The position numbers were made by a program, and so were the translations under genes. The notes under the pieces are model-generated. The model saw nothing but the letters and a program-made list of their open reading frames with translations. It searched no databases and was not told the origin of the DNA. Positions 34,756 through 43,309 of a DNA stretch of 64,000 nt are shown here, piece after piece; the first letter of the stretch is position 1, and every line of letters starts with the position of its first letter. This DNA is from an uncultured Vampirovibrio sp. GTDB lineage: Bacteria; Cyanobacteriota; Vampirovibrionia; Gastranaerophilales; Gastranaerophilaceae. The DNA lies in contig CAJTNR010000006.1 in assembly GCA_910577635.1 (NCBI GenBank), forward strand, positions 26,796-90,795, given 5' to 3'.

Positions 34756-35133
34756 ATGACAGAAAAACTTGAATTATACAAGTGCAAAACTTGCAGCAAT
34801 GTTGTTGAAGTTGTACACGAGGGTGTTGGAACTTTAGTTTGTTGTAAAGCTGATATGACTTTAGCTAAAGAAAATATCCCGGATGTTGAAAATGCGCATT
34901 ATGCTTATGTAGAAGTTCTTGATGACATTACAAAAAAAGTAGTAATTAAACACGTTATGACGCCTGAGCATCATATTGAGTTTATTGAAGTTATTTCCAA
35001 TGATAAAAAATTTGTTAAAAGAAAATTCTTATCTATGACAGAACCAGCTGAACTTACCTTTAAGTGCAACTGCGAAGAAGGCTTCTTTGTAAGACTTTAT
35101 TGCAACTTAGACGGAGTTTGGGTAACTAAATAG
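34756..35133 (+). CDS. Desulfoferrodoxin-type superoxide reductase
   Basis: The enzyme reduces superoxide to hydrogen peroxide without making oxygen, an anaerobe's defence. The 125-aa protein has the N-terminal desulforedoxin iron site (Cys10, Cys13, Cys29, Cys30) and the SOR domain with His48, HVM (His66), His72/His73 and Cys in LYCNLDGVW. It is therefore the two-centre (2Fe) type. The canonical HPM is HVM and EKHxP is ENAHY. An AAGGAAAA ribosome site precedes the ATG. A ferritin-like gene follows after 14 bp. Confidence 0.93.
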   Translation: MTEKLELYKCKTCSNVVEVVHEGVGTLVCCKADMTLAKENIPDVENAHYAYVEVLDDITKKVVIKHVMTPEHHIEFIEVISNDKKFVKRKFLSMTEPAELTFKCNCEEGFFVRLYCNLDGVWVTK

Positions 35134-35147
35134 ATTAGGGGTTAAAA

Positions 35148-35660
35148 ATGGAAACAAAACTTATACAAGCGTTTAATAAGCACATAAATCAGGAGTTTTA
35201 CAGCGCTTATTTATACTTTGCAATGTCAACATATTTTGATGAAATCATGATGCAGGGCTTCTGTTCTTTTATGAAGCACAAAGCAGGTCAAAAACTCAAA
35301 ATGGCGCAAAAAATTTATGATTATATTATTCTAAGGGATGAAAAACTTACTTTTTCAAGAATTGAAGAGCCCACAATCGATTGGATTAATGTTTCAGATG
35401 TCTTTTCAACCGCCCTTACCCATGAGGAGTTTATGCTAAACCAAATCCAGGAGCTTTATAGAATTACTAAAGAAGTGGATGATATTGCCTCAGCTGAATA
35501 TGTTTCTACAATTGTAACAGAACAAATTAAAAATACGAGTGATATTCGAAAGATTGTTTTTAGACTAAAGAATTCTAATATAATATCTCCTAATATTGAA
35601 CATTTGGATTTGCTCTTTAGCGCAACTTCTTTAAATAAATTCGAAACTATTGCAAATTAG
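35148..35660 (+). CDS. Ferritin-like protein with a degraded ferroxidase centre
   Basis: The 170-aa protein aligns with non-haem bacterial ferritin (FtnA type): Glu16 in NQEFYSAYLYF, Glu in LTHEEFML, and EQ in VTEQIKN are kept. In the second helix the canonical EExxH is replaced by GQKLKMAQKIYDY, so the ligands matching Glu50 and His53 are Lys and Met, and the later Glu130 is lost. It may still store iron or assemble with another subunit but should not oxidise Fe(II) by the standard route. It follows superoxide reductase, consistent with oxidative-stress control. Its 3' end overlaps nth. Confidence 0.8.
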   Translation: METKLIQAFNKHINQEFYSAYLYFAMSTYFDEIMMQGFCSFMKHKAGQKLKMAQKIYDYIILRDEKLTFSRIEEPTIDWINVSDVFSTALTHEEFMLNQIQELYRITKEVDDIASAEYVSTIVTEQIKNTSDIRKIVFRLKNSNIISPNIEHLDLLFSATSLNKFETIAN

Positions 35661-36291
35661 TATTTTTGCAATACTTAGAAATCGAACAAATTGAACAGTT
35701 TGGTTTCAATGGTTTGCAAATATTCTGTCCGTGGGTGACTAAGAGGGTGTTAAAATCTATCCAATATTTTTTTGGAAGTTTCCTTCTTAGTTCAAACTCG
35801 GTTTCTGTAGGGTTTTTTGTTTCGATGTAACCTAAGCGGTTGCAGATTCTATGGACATGGACATCAACGCATACAGCAGGGATATTATAGCCTTTAGCTA
35901 AAACAAGATTGGCAGTTTTTCTTCCGACACCCTTGAACTCTATTAATTCTTCTATAGTTTGAGGAACCTTGGAATCAAACTTTTCAACCAGTTCAATTGA
36001 TAAATCGATTATTTGTTTTGCTTTGTTTTGATAGAATCCGACAGGATAAATTGCTTCTTTGAGAGTTTCATAATCAATTTTAGACATTTTTGAAGGGGTC
36101 TTAGCAAGTTTGAGCATCCTTTTTGATGCTCCTATAGTAGTTTTATCGTTTGTTCTTAAAGATAGGATACAGCAAATTAAAACAATATAAGGATCTTTTA
36201 TATTCTCCATAAAATCCACAAATTCACTATGGAAAACTTTTTTGTTTAAATAATCATTTGTTAGGTTAAGAACTATATTATCAATTATCAT
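35647..36291 (-). CDS. nth: Endonuclease III
   Basis: A base-excision repair DNA glycosylase/AP lyase that removes oxidised pyrimidines. The 214-aa protein has the helix-hairpin-helix LIEFKGVGRKTANLVL with the catalytic Lys, the catalytic Asp in CVDVHVHRICNRLG, and the C-terminal 4Fe-4S motif C-x6-C-x2-C-x5-C (CKPLKPNCSICSISKYC). It is convergent with the ferritin gene, overlapping by 14 bp, and divergent from thioredoxin. Confidence 0.96.
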   Translation of the reverse strand: MIIDNIVLNLTNDYLNKKVFHSEFVDFMENIKDPYIVLICCILSLRTNDKTTIGASKRMLKLAKTPSKMSKIDYETLKEAIYPVGFYQNKAKQIIDLSIELVEKFDSKVPQTIEELIEFKGVGRKTANLVLAKGYNIPAVCVDVHVHRICNRLGYIETKNPTETEFELRRKLPKKYWIDFNTLLVTHGQNICKPLKPNCSICSISKYCKNTNLQ

Positions 36292-36327
36292 TGTGATACA
36301 ATATTACAATAAAAAGGAAATAATAAA

Positions 36328-36654
36328 ATGGCAAATATTGAAGAAATTAATGACAATAACTTTGATCAACTGGTCTTAAAATCAGACTCTGTTGTGCTTC
36401 TGGATTTTTGGGCGCCCTGGTGCGGACCTTGCCGAAAGCTTACTCCAATATTAGAGCAAATCCAGAACGAATTTATTGAATCAATTAAGGTTTATAAAAT
36501 TGATGCTGATAAAAACCAGACAACTGCAAGAGAATGCCAGGTTGCAAGTTTACCCTGTCTTTTAATTTTTAAAGAAGGTGAGATAAAAGAAGTCTTAGCA
36601 GGTTTAATGCCAAAAAGCACGATTAGTTCTAATATTAAAAAGTATATTGCATAA
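36328..36654 (+). CDS. trxA: Thioredoxin
   Basis: The 108-aa protein has the active site WAPWCGPCRKL (Cys32, Cys35), the buried Asp26 (LLDFWAPW), and the cis-Pro loop SLPCLLIF. It reduces protein disulfides in the cytoplasm. The Cys before the Leu-Leu-Ile in the cis-Pro loop (LPCLLIF instead of the usual TPTLLIF) is slightly unusual. AAAAGGAAA precedes the ATG. It is divergent from nth with a 36-bp gap. Confidence 0.95.
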   Translation: MANIEEINDNNFDQLVLKSDSVVLLDFWAPWCGPCRKLTPILEQIQNEFIESIKVYKIDADKNQTTARECQVASLPCLLIFKEGEIKEVLAGLMPKSTISSNIKKYIA

Positions 36655-36742
36655 AATAATCATTAATGAGTCTGGTATACAAAACAATTCAAAAAAATGG
36701 AATTATGATGACTTTACAAAAAAGAACCAGAACTTTATACAA

Positions 36743-36883
36743 TCAATAATCAAAAGGAACAATGTTTAGTTCATCATCAATTACTCCATCTTTTTTAAAA
36801 AGCTGGAGTATATCTATAAAACCACTTAAATCTTCGGCTCTATCCTTAATTCTGTGGTGTCTTTTGCCTGAAGCTCATAAACA
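36743..36883 (-). pseudogene. Possible coding fragment without a start
   Basis: The minus strand has about 45 open codons ending FKKDGVIDDELNIVPFDY and stop, with protein-like composition but no start codon; it opens inside the end of the LprI-like gene. It may be a decayed gene tail. No family is recognised. Confidence 0.25.
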
Positions 36884-37222
36884 CGCTAAATGCGGAGGAC
36901 ACTTTTTCTCATAGGTTTGTTTTAGTAACTTGTCATATTCATTCATAAAGCTTTCCCATTGTTTTTGGGTTTTTAGATATTGTTTGTATTGATCTTCTGA
37001 TAGAAAATTCTTTGTTGCTTTTATTGTTCTTTCAATTTCTTCTTTGTATTTGTTTGTTCCTTTTATCGTGCATTGCATCATTGCATAGTCTGTCTGGTAG
37101 TTTTTGTCAATGCATTCTTGTGTTTCATCTGCAATTTTTTTGATTTCTTCTTGGGTTGTGTATTCTTCTGCAATGCATATTGAAAATAGAAGTATTGAAA
37201 GTATAATTAAAAGTTTTTTCAT
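36875..37222 (-). CDS. Secreted LprI/DUF1311-like protein (short)
   Basis: This 115-aa protein has a signal peptide (MKKLLIILSILLFSICIA) and a helical domain with Cys residues (ETQECIDKNY, MMQCTIKGTN, KKCPPHLAC) and the signature YLKTQKQWESFMNEYDKLL, which fits the LprI/DUF1311 pattern better than the longer relative at 4796-5380. It is likely periplasmic. Some members inhibit lysozyme; here that is only a possibility. It stands alone between trxA and the efflux operon. Confidence 0.65.
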   Translation of the reverse strand: MKKLLIILSILLFSICIAEEYTTQEEIKKIADETQECIDKNYQTDYAMMQCTIKGTNKYKEEIERTIKATKNFLSEDQYKQYLKTQKQWESFMNEYDKLLKQTYEKKCPPHLACL

Positions 37223-37324
37223 AGGAATAATTCTAACATTATAAAAAAATTAATGCAATAAATTAAAAATCAATTTATACTTTATTATATAAAACTAAAT
37301 TCATAATTAGTTGACAAAAGTAAA

Positions 37325-38446
37325 CTATTCACTTGTTTTTAATTTGAAAGTTAACCTTGCAATAAAAAGAGCTAAAAATGCTATAATAATTAGAGGGATG
37401 AGGTTTTCAACAACTGTTTTTACATCCATTGCTTTAAAATAAATCCCCTTAATTATAAGCATATAGTATCTTAGAGGATTAAGAGCACTAATGTATTGAA
37501 AAAATAAGGGCATATCTTCAATTGGTGAAACAAACCCGGATAAAAGCACAGCAGGGGTCTGGAATGCAAAAACTCCGAGTATTGCCTGCTGCTGGGTGTA
37601 GGAAATTGAGGATATAAAAAGCCCGATTCCGATTATTGAGAATAGGGATATAAAAGTTGCTGTTAAGTATAAAAAAATCGATCCTGAAAAAGGCACTTTA
37701 AAAACAAAAGCTATAATTAAAGTTATAATAATACTTGAAATAAAAGCAACAATTAAAGGCGGAATCGTTTTTCCCACAAGAATTTCATCATTCGACAAGG
37801 GGCTTACGCTCAATTGACTAAAGGTTCCAAGTTCCCTTTCTCTTGCAATTGATAAAGAAGACAATAAAAGACTTAAGACCAAAGCCAGCATTACAATTAA
37901 ACTAACGGTTAAAAACCACTTGTATTCAATGTTTGGATTAAACCAGTTCCTTGTTATAATATCAATTTTTGCGCTTTTTAGGTTATATTTTTTTTCTAAT
38001 TCTGAATTATAGACGGCAATTATCTGACTAATATAATTCGATGCAATGGAAGCTGAATTTGTCTGTCTTCCGTCTGCAATTACTAGAACAGCCGCTGTTT
38101 TTCTTTGATTAATCTTTTTTTCAAAATCATTATGAATAATAATTCCTAACTGCGATTTTTTTAAGTCAATATCTTCTTTTAATTCCTCAATTGTTTGAGG
38201 ATAATAAACCTTTCGAAACCAATTGGAGTTGTAGAATCTTGACACAAGTTCTCTTGAGCTTTTTGTTGAACAAAAGTCAAGAACTGATATATCAATATTT
38301 CGAACTTCAAGAGTAATTGCCTGGGCAAAGACAAAAAGCTGAAGAATCGGAGGCATTATAATTAAAGCACGGTTTTTGGGGTCTTTAAAAATTGTCAAAA
38401 ATTCTTTTTTAATTAAAGCTTTAATTCTTGTTAAACTTCCCTGCAT
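37325..38446 (-). CDS. ABC-2 type efflux permease (YbhR-like)
   Basis: This 373-aa permease has one N-terminal membrane helix, a large extracytoplasmic domain (about 45-180) and five C-terminal helices (about 185-365), the ABC2_membrane_3 layout. The motif ERELGTFSQLSVSPLSNDE, before the second helix, is the coupling-helix region. It forms the exporter channel with its partner permease and the double ATPase. It is the last gene of the leftward operon TolC-like, HlyD-like, double ATPase, permease, permease, and overlaps the partner by 16 bp. Confidence 0.88.
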   Translation of the reverse strand: MQGSLTRIKALIKKEFLTIFKDPKNRALIIMPPILQLFVFAQAITLEVRNIDISVLDFCSTKSSRELVSRFYNSNWFRKVYYPQTIEELKEDIDLKKSQLGIIIHNDFEKKINQRKTAAVLVIADGRQTNSASIASNYISQIIAVYNSELEKKYNLKSAKIDIITRNWFNPNIEYKWFLTVSLIVMLALVLSLLLSSLSIARERELGTFSQLSVSPLSNDEILVGKTIPPLIVAFISSIIITLIIAFVFKVPFSGSIFLYLTATFISLFSIIGIGLFISSISYTQQQAILGVFAFQTPAVLLSGFVSPIEDMPLFFQYISALNPLRYYMLIIKGIYFKAMDVKTVVENLIPLIIIAFLALFIARLTFKLKTSE

Positions 38447-39552
38447 GGTTCTAACCTCAAATTAATATTGCTCAAAACAACAAAAAAAAGACCAATTCCC
38501 AAGATGCCTAAAAACAATGAGTTAATTATTACAATTTTAGGGATTGTTCCTGCCATAAATTCACTCTGGATAAAAGTTATAAAGTATCTTGGAGGAAGAA
38601 TCGCGGTCAAGTATTGAAAAAACAGAGGCATTGAAGAAATTGGATAAATTAATCCAGAGAGCATTAAAGCGGGCAATAATCCAAAAGACAATGCCATTTG
38701 AGAAGAAGAAAACTGTTCTTTATAACAAGAACTTATCGTAAGTCCGACCCCAAGACAGCAAAAAAGATACAAACCCCCGACAAAAAACAAAACCAATAAT
38801 GATCCTAAAAAAGGGATTCTAAAAACCTTGATGCATAAAAAAACATTAAAGATAAAAGATAACATTCCTAAGATAAAGTAGGGTATGTATTTTCCCACAA
38901 CAAAATCCAGTTTTGTAATTTTTGTTGAATAAAGTGCTTCAATTGTTCCTCTTTCCCACTCTCTTGAAATTACAAGGGCAGTTAAGAGCATTCCTATAAG
39001 ATTCATTGTAACAGCCAATGACCCGGGAAGGATAAAGTAGTGCGAGTTTATGTCCTGATTGTACCAAAAACGAATAACAGGGGTGATTAGGGGCTTTTTT
39101 ATGTCATACTTAAAATCAGAAGAATTAAAAAGCCAGTCTGTAACAATTGAGTTTGTGTAACTTTGAACAAAATTAGCAAGGTTGGCTTCAGATCCATCTG
39201 TTATTACAAAAACACTTGCGCTTTGGTTTCTTAGGAGTTTTTTTGTAAAATCATTAGGGAGAATTATTGCTCCTTTAAGTTTTGAATTTTTTATCTCTTT
39301 ATACATGTTTTCTTTTGAGGAAAAAAATTTTGTTCTAACATAATCACTATGATCGAAAGAGTTTATAAGGGTTGAAATTTTAGGATTTATATCATCATTT
39401 TTAATTCCAAGGGTAATTTTTACAGTATCCAAATTGACTCCATACCGATAAAGAATAAGGATTATTAAAGGGAGAATAAAAGCAATAAGAATACTTGAAG
39501 GGTCTCTTACAATTTGAAAAAATTCTTTTTTAATTAATGCGAAAACTATCAT
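38431..39552 (-). CDS. ABC-2 type efflux permease (YbhS-like)
   Basis: This is the first of two 373-aa permeases with the same layout: one N-terminal helix, an extracytoplasmic domain (about 45-170) and five C-terminal helices. The coupling motif is SREWERGTIEALYSTKITKL. Its start overlaps the end of the ATPase gene by 23 bp and its end overlaps the next permease by 16 bp, so the set is translated together. The family exports drugs or lipophilic compounds; the substrate is unknown. Confidence 0.88.
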   Translation of the reverse strand: MIVFALIKKEFFQIVRDPSSILIAFILPLIILILYRYGVNLDTVKITLGIKNDDINPKISTLINSFDHSDYVRTKFFSSKENMYKEIKNSKLKGAIILPNDFTKKLLRNQSASVFVITDGSEANLANFVQSYTNSIVTDWLFNSSDFKYDIKKPLITPVIRFWYNQDINSHYFILPGSLAVTMNLIGMLLTALVISREWERGTIEALYSTKITKLDFVVGKYIPYFILGMLSFIFNVFLCIKVFRIPFLGSLLVLFFVGGLYLFCCLGVGLTISSCYKEQFSSSQMALSFGLLPALMLSGLIYPISSMPLFFQYLTAILPPRYFITFIQSEFMAGTIPKIVIINSLFLGILGIGLFFVVLSNINLRLEPCREV

Positions 39553-41032
39553 TTTTCTCCTTAATTAACTTGATAAAAGCTTCACCTAAATCTTTTACTC
39601 CTGTTTTTTCGACCAAATTCATTGGAGTATCAAGAGCGATAATTTCTCCTTGATAAAATAAGCTGATATTATCACAAAACCTTGCTTCATCCATAAAGTG
39701 TGTTGTAACAAGCACACTAACCCCAATTTTAGATAGAAGTTTAATATGATTCCAGAATTCTTTTCTTTGAATGGCATCGACCCCTGAGGTGGGCTCATCC
39801 AAAAAAAGCACGCCTGGTTCGTGAATTAAAGCGCACGATAAAGACAGTCTTTGTTTAAACCCGAGGGGTAAATCCCCGCTAAGAGTGTTTTTATAAGGTT
39901 CAAGAGAAAAAATTTCTATAATTTTATCAATTCTTTTTTTCTTATCAAGCCCGCTTAAACCATAAACACCTGAAAAAAACTCCAAGTTATCAAGAACTGA
40001 TAACCTTGAATAAAGAGAGAACTTTTGAGCCATATACCCTAGATAACTCCTTGCTTTAGTCGGGTTTTTTTCAACGTCAACTCCTCTTATAAAACCCTTG
40101 CCGCTTGTTGGTTTAATAAGTGCGCACATCATCTTAAAAGTAGTAGATTTTCCCGCTCCGTTTGGTCCCAGGAGTCCAAAAATCTCTCCTTTTTTAATAC
40201 AGAAAGAATTATTCTTAACCGCCCAAAAATCTCCGTATCTTTTTGATAGATCCTGCGCTACAACAACACAAGTTTCGCTGTAATCAACAATATTGTAGTT
40301 TTTTGCAATTTCTGAGGGGTGTTCAATATAGCCTCCCATTAAATCTATTACTTTTTTTTCAAATTCTTCAAGATTGTTTCCTAAGGTTTTTGTGTCTCCT
40401 TCAAAAATTATTTTTCCCTTATCAAGAATTATACTTAAGTCAAAGTTGTAGGATTCATCTAAGTATGAACTCGACCAGATGACAGTTGTTTTATCGCTGA
40501 TTGATTTTTTTACAAGCTCTAATAGCTCAATTCGGCTCAAAGGATCAACTCCGACCGAGGGTTCATCAAGAATTAGAAGTTTTGGATTGGATAACATTGC
40601 GCAGGCAAGCCCGAGTTTTTGTTTCATGCCTCCTGATAATTTTCCTGCCAGTCTTTTTTTAAAGGGTTCAAGAGTTGTAAACTTTAAAAGGTCTGAATAA
40701 TCGTTTTTAGTGTTTTTTAACTTAGAATACAAATCCAGATTCTCCTCAACCGTTAAATCCTCATACAAGCCAAATTTTTGAGGCATGTATCCTGTTAAAC
40801 TTACAATTTTTTCTTTATCTTTAAGAGGGTTCAACCCAAGGGTAATAATTGAGCCTGAATCAGCACAAACTAACCCTGTAATCAATCTTAACAGCGTGGT
40901 TTTTCCTGCGCCGTCAGCTCCTAATAAGGCTATTAGTCTGCCGGATTCAAGGTTTAGGCTTATATTATCCAGTGCTTTAATATTGCCATAGGTTTTAGTT
41001 AAATTTTTAATTTCAATACAATTATTCATCAT
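39530..41032 (-). CDS. Double ABC ATPase subunit (YbhF-like)
   Basis: This 500-aa protein carries two complete nucleotide-binding domains. The first (about 5-225) has Walker A GADGAGKTT, signature LSGGMKQK and Walker B LLILDEPSVGVD. The second (about 255-480) has Walker A GPNGAGKST and Walker B VLFLDEPTSGVD, with LPLGFKQR as its less standard signature. Fused ATPases of this kind pair with two ABC-2 permeases and an HlyD protein, as in E. coli YbhGFSR. It overlaps the HlyD gene by 11 bp and the first permease by 23 bp. Confidence 0.92.
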   Translation of the reverse strand: MMNNCIEIKNLTKTYGNIKALDNISLNLESGRLIALLGADGAGKTTLLRLITGLVCADSGSIITLGLNPLKDKEKIVSLTGYMPQKFGLYEDLTVEENLDLYSKLKNTKNDYSDLLKFTTLEPFKKRLAGKLSGGMKQKLGLACAMLSNPKLLILDEPSVGVDPLSRIELLELVKKSISDKTTVIWSSSYLDESYNFDLSIILDKGKIIFEGDTKTLGNNLEEFEKKVIDLMGGYIEHPSEIAKNYNIVDYSETCVVVAQDLSKRYGDFWAVKNNSFCIKKGEIFGLLGPNGAGKSTTFKMMCALIKPTSGKGFIRGVDVEKNPTKARSYLGYMAQKFSLYSRLSVLDNLEFFSGVYGLSGLDKKKRIDKIIEIFSLEPYKNTLSGDLPLGFKQRLSLSCALIHEPGVLFLDEPTSGVDAIQRKEFWNHIKLLSKIGVSVLVTTHFMDEARFCDNISLFYQGEIIALDTPMNLVEKTGVKDLGEAFIKLIKEKNDSFRIN

Positions 41033-41873
41033 TCAAACTAATTTCAACACTAACAGGGGCTCCTTGACGCAGGTATTCGTCAATATCGTAGATATAAACC
41101 CTTATTCGATAAACCAAATCTACTCTTAAATCTGTTGTCTGGACTGTTTTGGGAGTAAACTCGCTTATCGGGGAGATATATCCTACAAACCCTTTGTACT
41201 GCCTTTTTTTGCCGGTTTTAGGGTCAATTGAATCTGTATAAACATCTGCTTTTTTTCCATATTTAATATTGCCTAAATCCTCTTCTTTAATATAAGTTCT
41301 AACCCACACGGGTTTTGTAAGACTAAGAACAAAAACAGGCTGATTAGCGTTAATTCTGGCACCTTGTTCCTGAACTCTTGTTGTTATGATTCCTTCCTGC
41401 GGGCTGTAGAGTTTTGTGTAATCCAATTGGAGTTTTTGATATTCTCTGTTAGCAGCGTTTTTATAGTAACTTGCATTGGATAAATCTTTCTGATTTAGTA
41501 AAGTTGTGCATTCTTGTCTTGATAGTGTGTCATCAAAACAAAGAGGATAATTCCTTTGATACTTGGAATTATCATCCTTTGCTTTAGCAAGGGATTCTTT
41601 TTCCTGATAAAGAGCTTTTTTGTAGTTTGCTCTGTAATCTCTATCGTCAAGAAGTGCTAGAAGCTGTCCTTCTTTAACATAGTCCCCTTCTTCAACAAAC
41701 ATTTTTTTAATATTTCCTGAAACCTGAAAAGATAAATCTACTGTTCGAATTTCAATGTTGCCATAGGTTTTAATTACTGTTTTTGCCGGTTTTTTTAATA
41801 AAAAATAAACAAAACAACAAATAAGAACAAAAACAAGGATTGAAGCTGTTAGAATTATTATCTTTTTTTTCAT
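41022..41873 (-). CDS. HlyD-family periplasmic adaptor (YbhG-like)
   Basis: The 283-aa membrane fusion protein links the inner-membrane exporter to the outer-membrane channel. It has an N-terminal membrane anchor (about 4-24), a lipoyl half-motif (VSGNIKKMFVEEGDYVKEGQ), a short helical hairpin (about 80-150), the second lipoyl half (LYSPQEGIITTRVQEQGARI) and a beta-barrel (VWVRTYIKEEDLGNIKYG). It overlaps the TolC-like gene by 4 bp (ATGA). Confidence 0.9.
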   Translation of the reverse strand: MKKKIIILTASILVFVLICCFVYFLLKKPAKTVIKTYGNIEIRTVDLSFQVSGNIKKMFVEEGDYVKEGQLLALLDDRDYRANYKKALYQEKESLAKAKDDNSKYQRNYPLCFDDTLSRQECTTLLNQKDLSNASYYKNAANREYQKLQLDYTKLYSPQEGIITTRVQEQGARINANQPVFVLSLTKPVWVRTYIKEEDLGNIKYGKKADVYTDSIDPKTGKKRQYKGFVGYISPISEFTPKTVQTTDLRVDLVYRIRVYIYDIDEYLRQGAPVSVEISLNDE

Positions 41874-43192
41874 AATTCCCCTCCAACGGCTTTGTATAGA
41901 GTAAAGTAATCAACCAGCCTCAGTGCTTTTGAAGCAGCAAAAAGCTGCTCTTGCTGATGATAGGAGTTTTTGTCATTTAAGTATTCGATTTTTGAAATTG
42001 TCCCTCTTTTTAGTTTTTTTCCTTGGGCATTCAGGTTTTTTTTCTCTAATTCCAGCTGGTTTAATTGAAACTCCTGGGTTTTTGTATCCTGTTTTATAAT
42101 ATTAAGCGCATTGTTAATTTCTTTAATTGCCACTAAATCTTTTTGTTTGTAGTTTTCTAAGAGTTCTTGATAGCGGGCTTTTTTGATTTTTAAATTGGCA
42201 ATTTTTTCTCCTCCCTTAAAAATATCCTGGGTTGCACCAAGTAATAAATATGCAAAAGAAGAATTCCAGGAAAAAAAGTTCCCGCGCCCTGCTGTATCAA
42301 AGACTAAAGATCCTCGAATATTAAAAGTAGGGAAAAAGTCTTTTCTTGCTACTGTTATATCGATTTTTGCACTTTTTAGTTTATCCTGCGCTTCAATTAA
42401 ATCTGGTCTTTGATAGATAATATCTGAGCTGATACAATCAGGTATAATTCCCTGGTACTCAAAGTCTTCAAGTTTTCCTCTTTCAATTTCATCCGAATTA
42501 TAAGCGCTTTCACCAATTAAAACAGAAAAGTTATAAAGAGTTTGATTCCTGTTTTTAATAAGATTCTGATAAACTGTTTTTTGTGCGTTAAGTTCTTCTT
42601 TAGAATTATTCAAATTAATTAAATCAACTACCCCGAAGTTGAATTTGTTAAAAGTATAGGAAAGATTTTTTTCCTTAGCACTAAGAATCTCTTCTTGCTG
42701 TTTAATTAAAAAATCATAAAGCAAAAGATTAACATAAGTTGATCCTAAATCAGATAAAAGTGAGATATAAGTCCCTTTTTGATTGGCAACTGAAGCTTTG
42801 TATAAGTATTTGGTGCTGTTTATCTTATCTTTGGTTTTTAAAAGCAAATCAGGCTCATAAGCTACAGAAAAAGGAAGAATAAAAGAGTTTTCTCTAATAA
42901 AAAAGTTGCTGTCTCCTTTGGGAAAGTGCGTTCCTAAGTAGTTACTTGCAACACTTAAAGAGGGAAGTTCTTTTGAAAAACTCTTTTTAACTTCACTTCT
43001 ATACTGATCTACTCTGTAGTTTGCTTCTTTAAGAGAATGATTGTTATAAAGAGCTTGTTTTACGTATTGTTCTAAGTAACAGTCATTAAATCTTGAAAAA
43101 AACTCGGTATTAAAAGAATAATACCCAAAAACTTGTTCAAATAGAAGGATTATAAGTATTGCCAATTTTTTCATATAAGAAGTTTTTATCAT
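41870..43192 (-). CDS. TolC-like outer-membrane efflux protein
   Basis: The 440-aa protein is an outer-membrane channel of the TolC/NodT type: signal peptide (MKKLAILIILLFEQVFG), then two repeats of long helices with beta-hairpin insertions (YQRPDLIEAQDKLKSAKIDI is the typical R-P-D-L motif). It heads the five-gene export operon and shows that an outer membrane exists. The frame offers ATG at 43192 and at 43174; the latter begins the signal peptide directly. Neither has a clear ribosome site. Confidence 0.88.
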   Translation of the reverse strand: MIKTSYMKKLAILIILLFEQVFGYYSFNTEFFSRFNDCYLEQYVKQALYNNHSLKEANYRVDQYRSEVKKSFSKELPSLSVASNYLGTHFPKGDSNFFIRENSFILPFSVAYEPDLLLKTKDKINSTKYLYKASVANQKGTYISLLSDLGSTYVNLLLYDFLIKQQEEILSAKEKNLSYTFNKFNFGVVDLINLNNSKEELNAQKTVYQNLIKNRNQTLYNFSVLIGESAYNSDEIERGKLEDFEYQGIIPDCISSDIIYQRPDLIEAQDKLKSAKIDITVARKDFFPTFNIRGSLVFDTAGRGNFFSWNSSFAYLLLGATQDIFKGGEKIANLKIKKARYQELLENYKQKDLVAIKEINNALNIIKQDTKTQEFQLNQLELEKKNLNAQGKKLKRGTISKIEYLNDKNSYHQQEQLFAASKALRLVDYFTLYKAVGGEL

Positions 43193-43269
43193 TTGAATAT
43201 AAATTTAAATATCCGCCCCGGCTAGTTAATCTGGATTAATTAGGGGAGTCTGTTTTTGTATTAAGAGTG

Positions 43270-43275
43270 TATAAT
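43270..43275 (+). promoter_or_regulatory. Candidate -10 element of the pyrophosphatase gene
   Basis: TATAAT lies 35 bp before the hppA ATG, with no good -35 hexamer. Confidence 0.35.
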
Positions 43276-43309
43276 TAGGCTTAAAATAAGATATAAAAAG
43301 GATTTTTTA

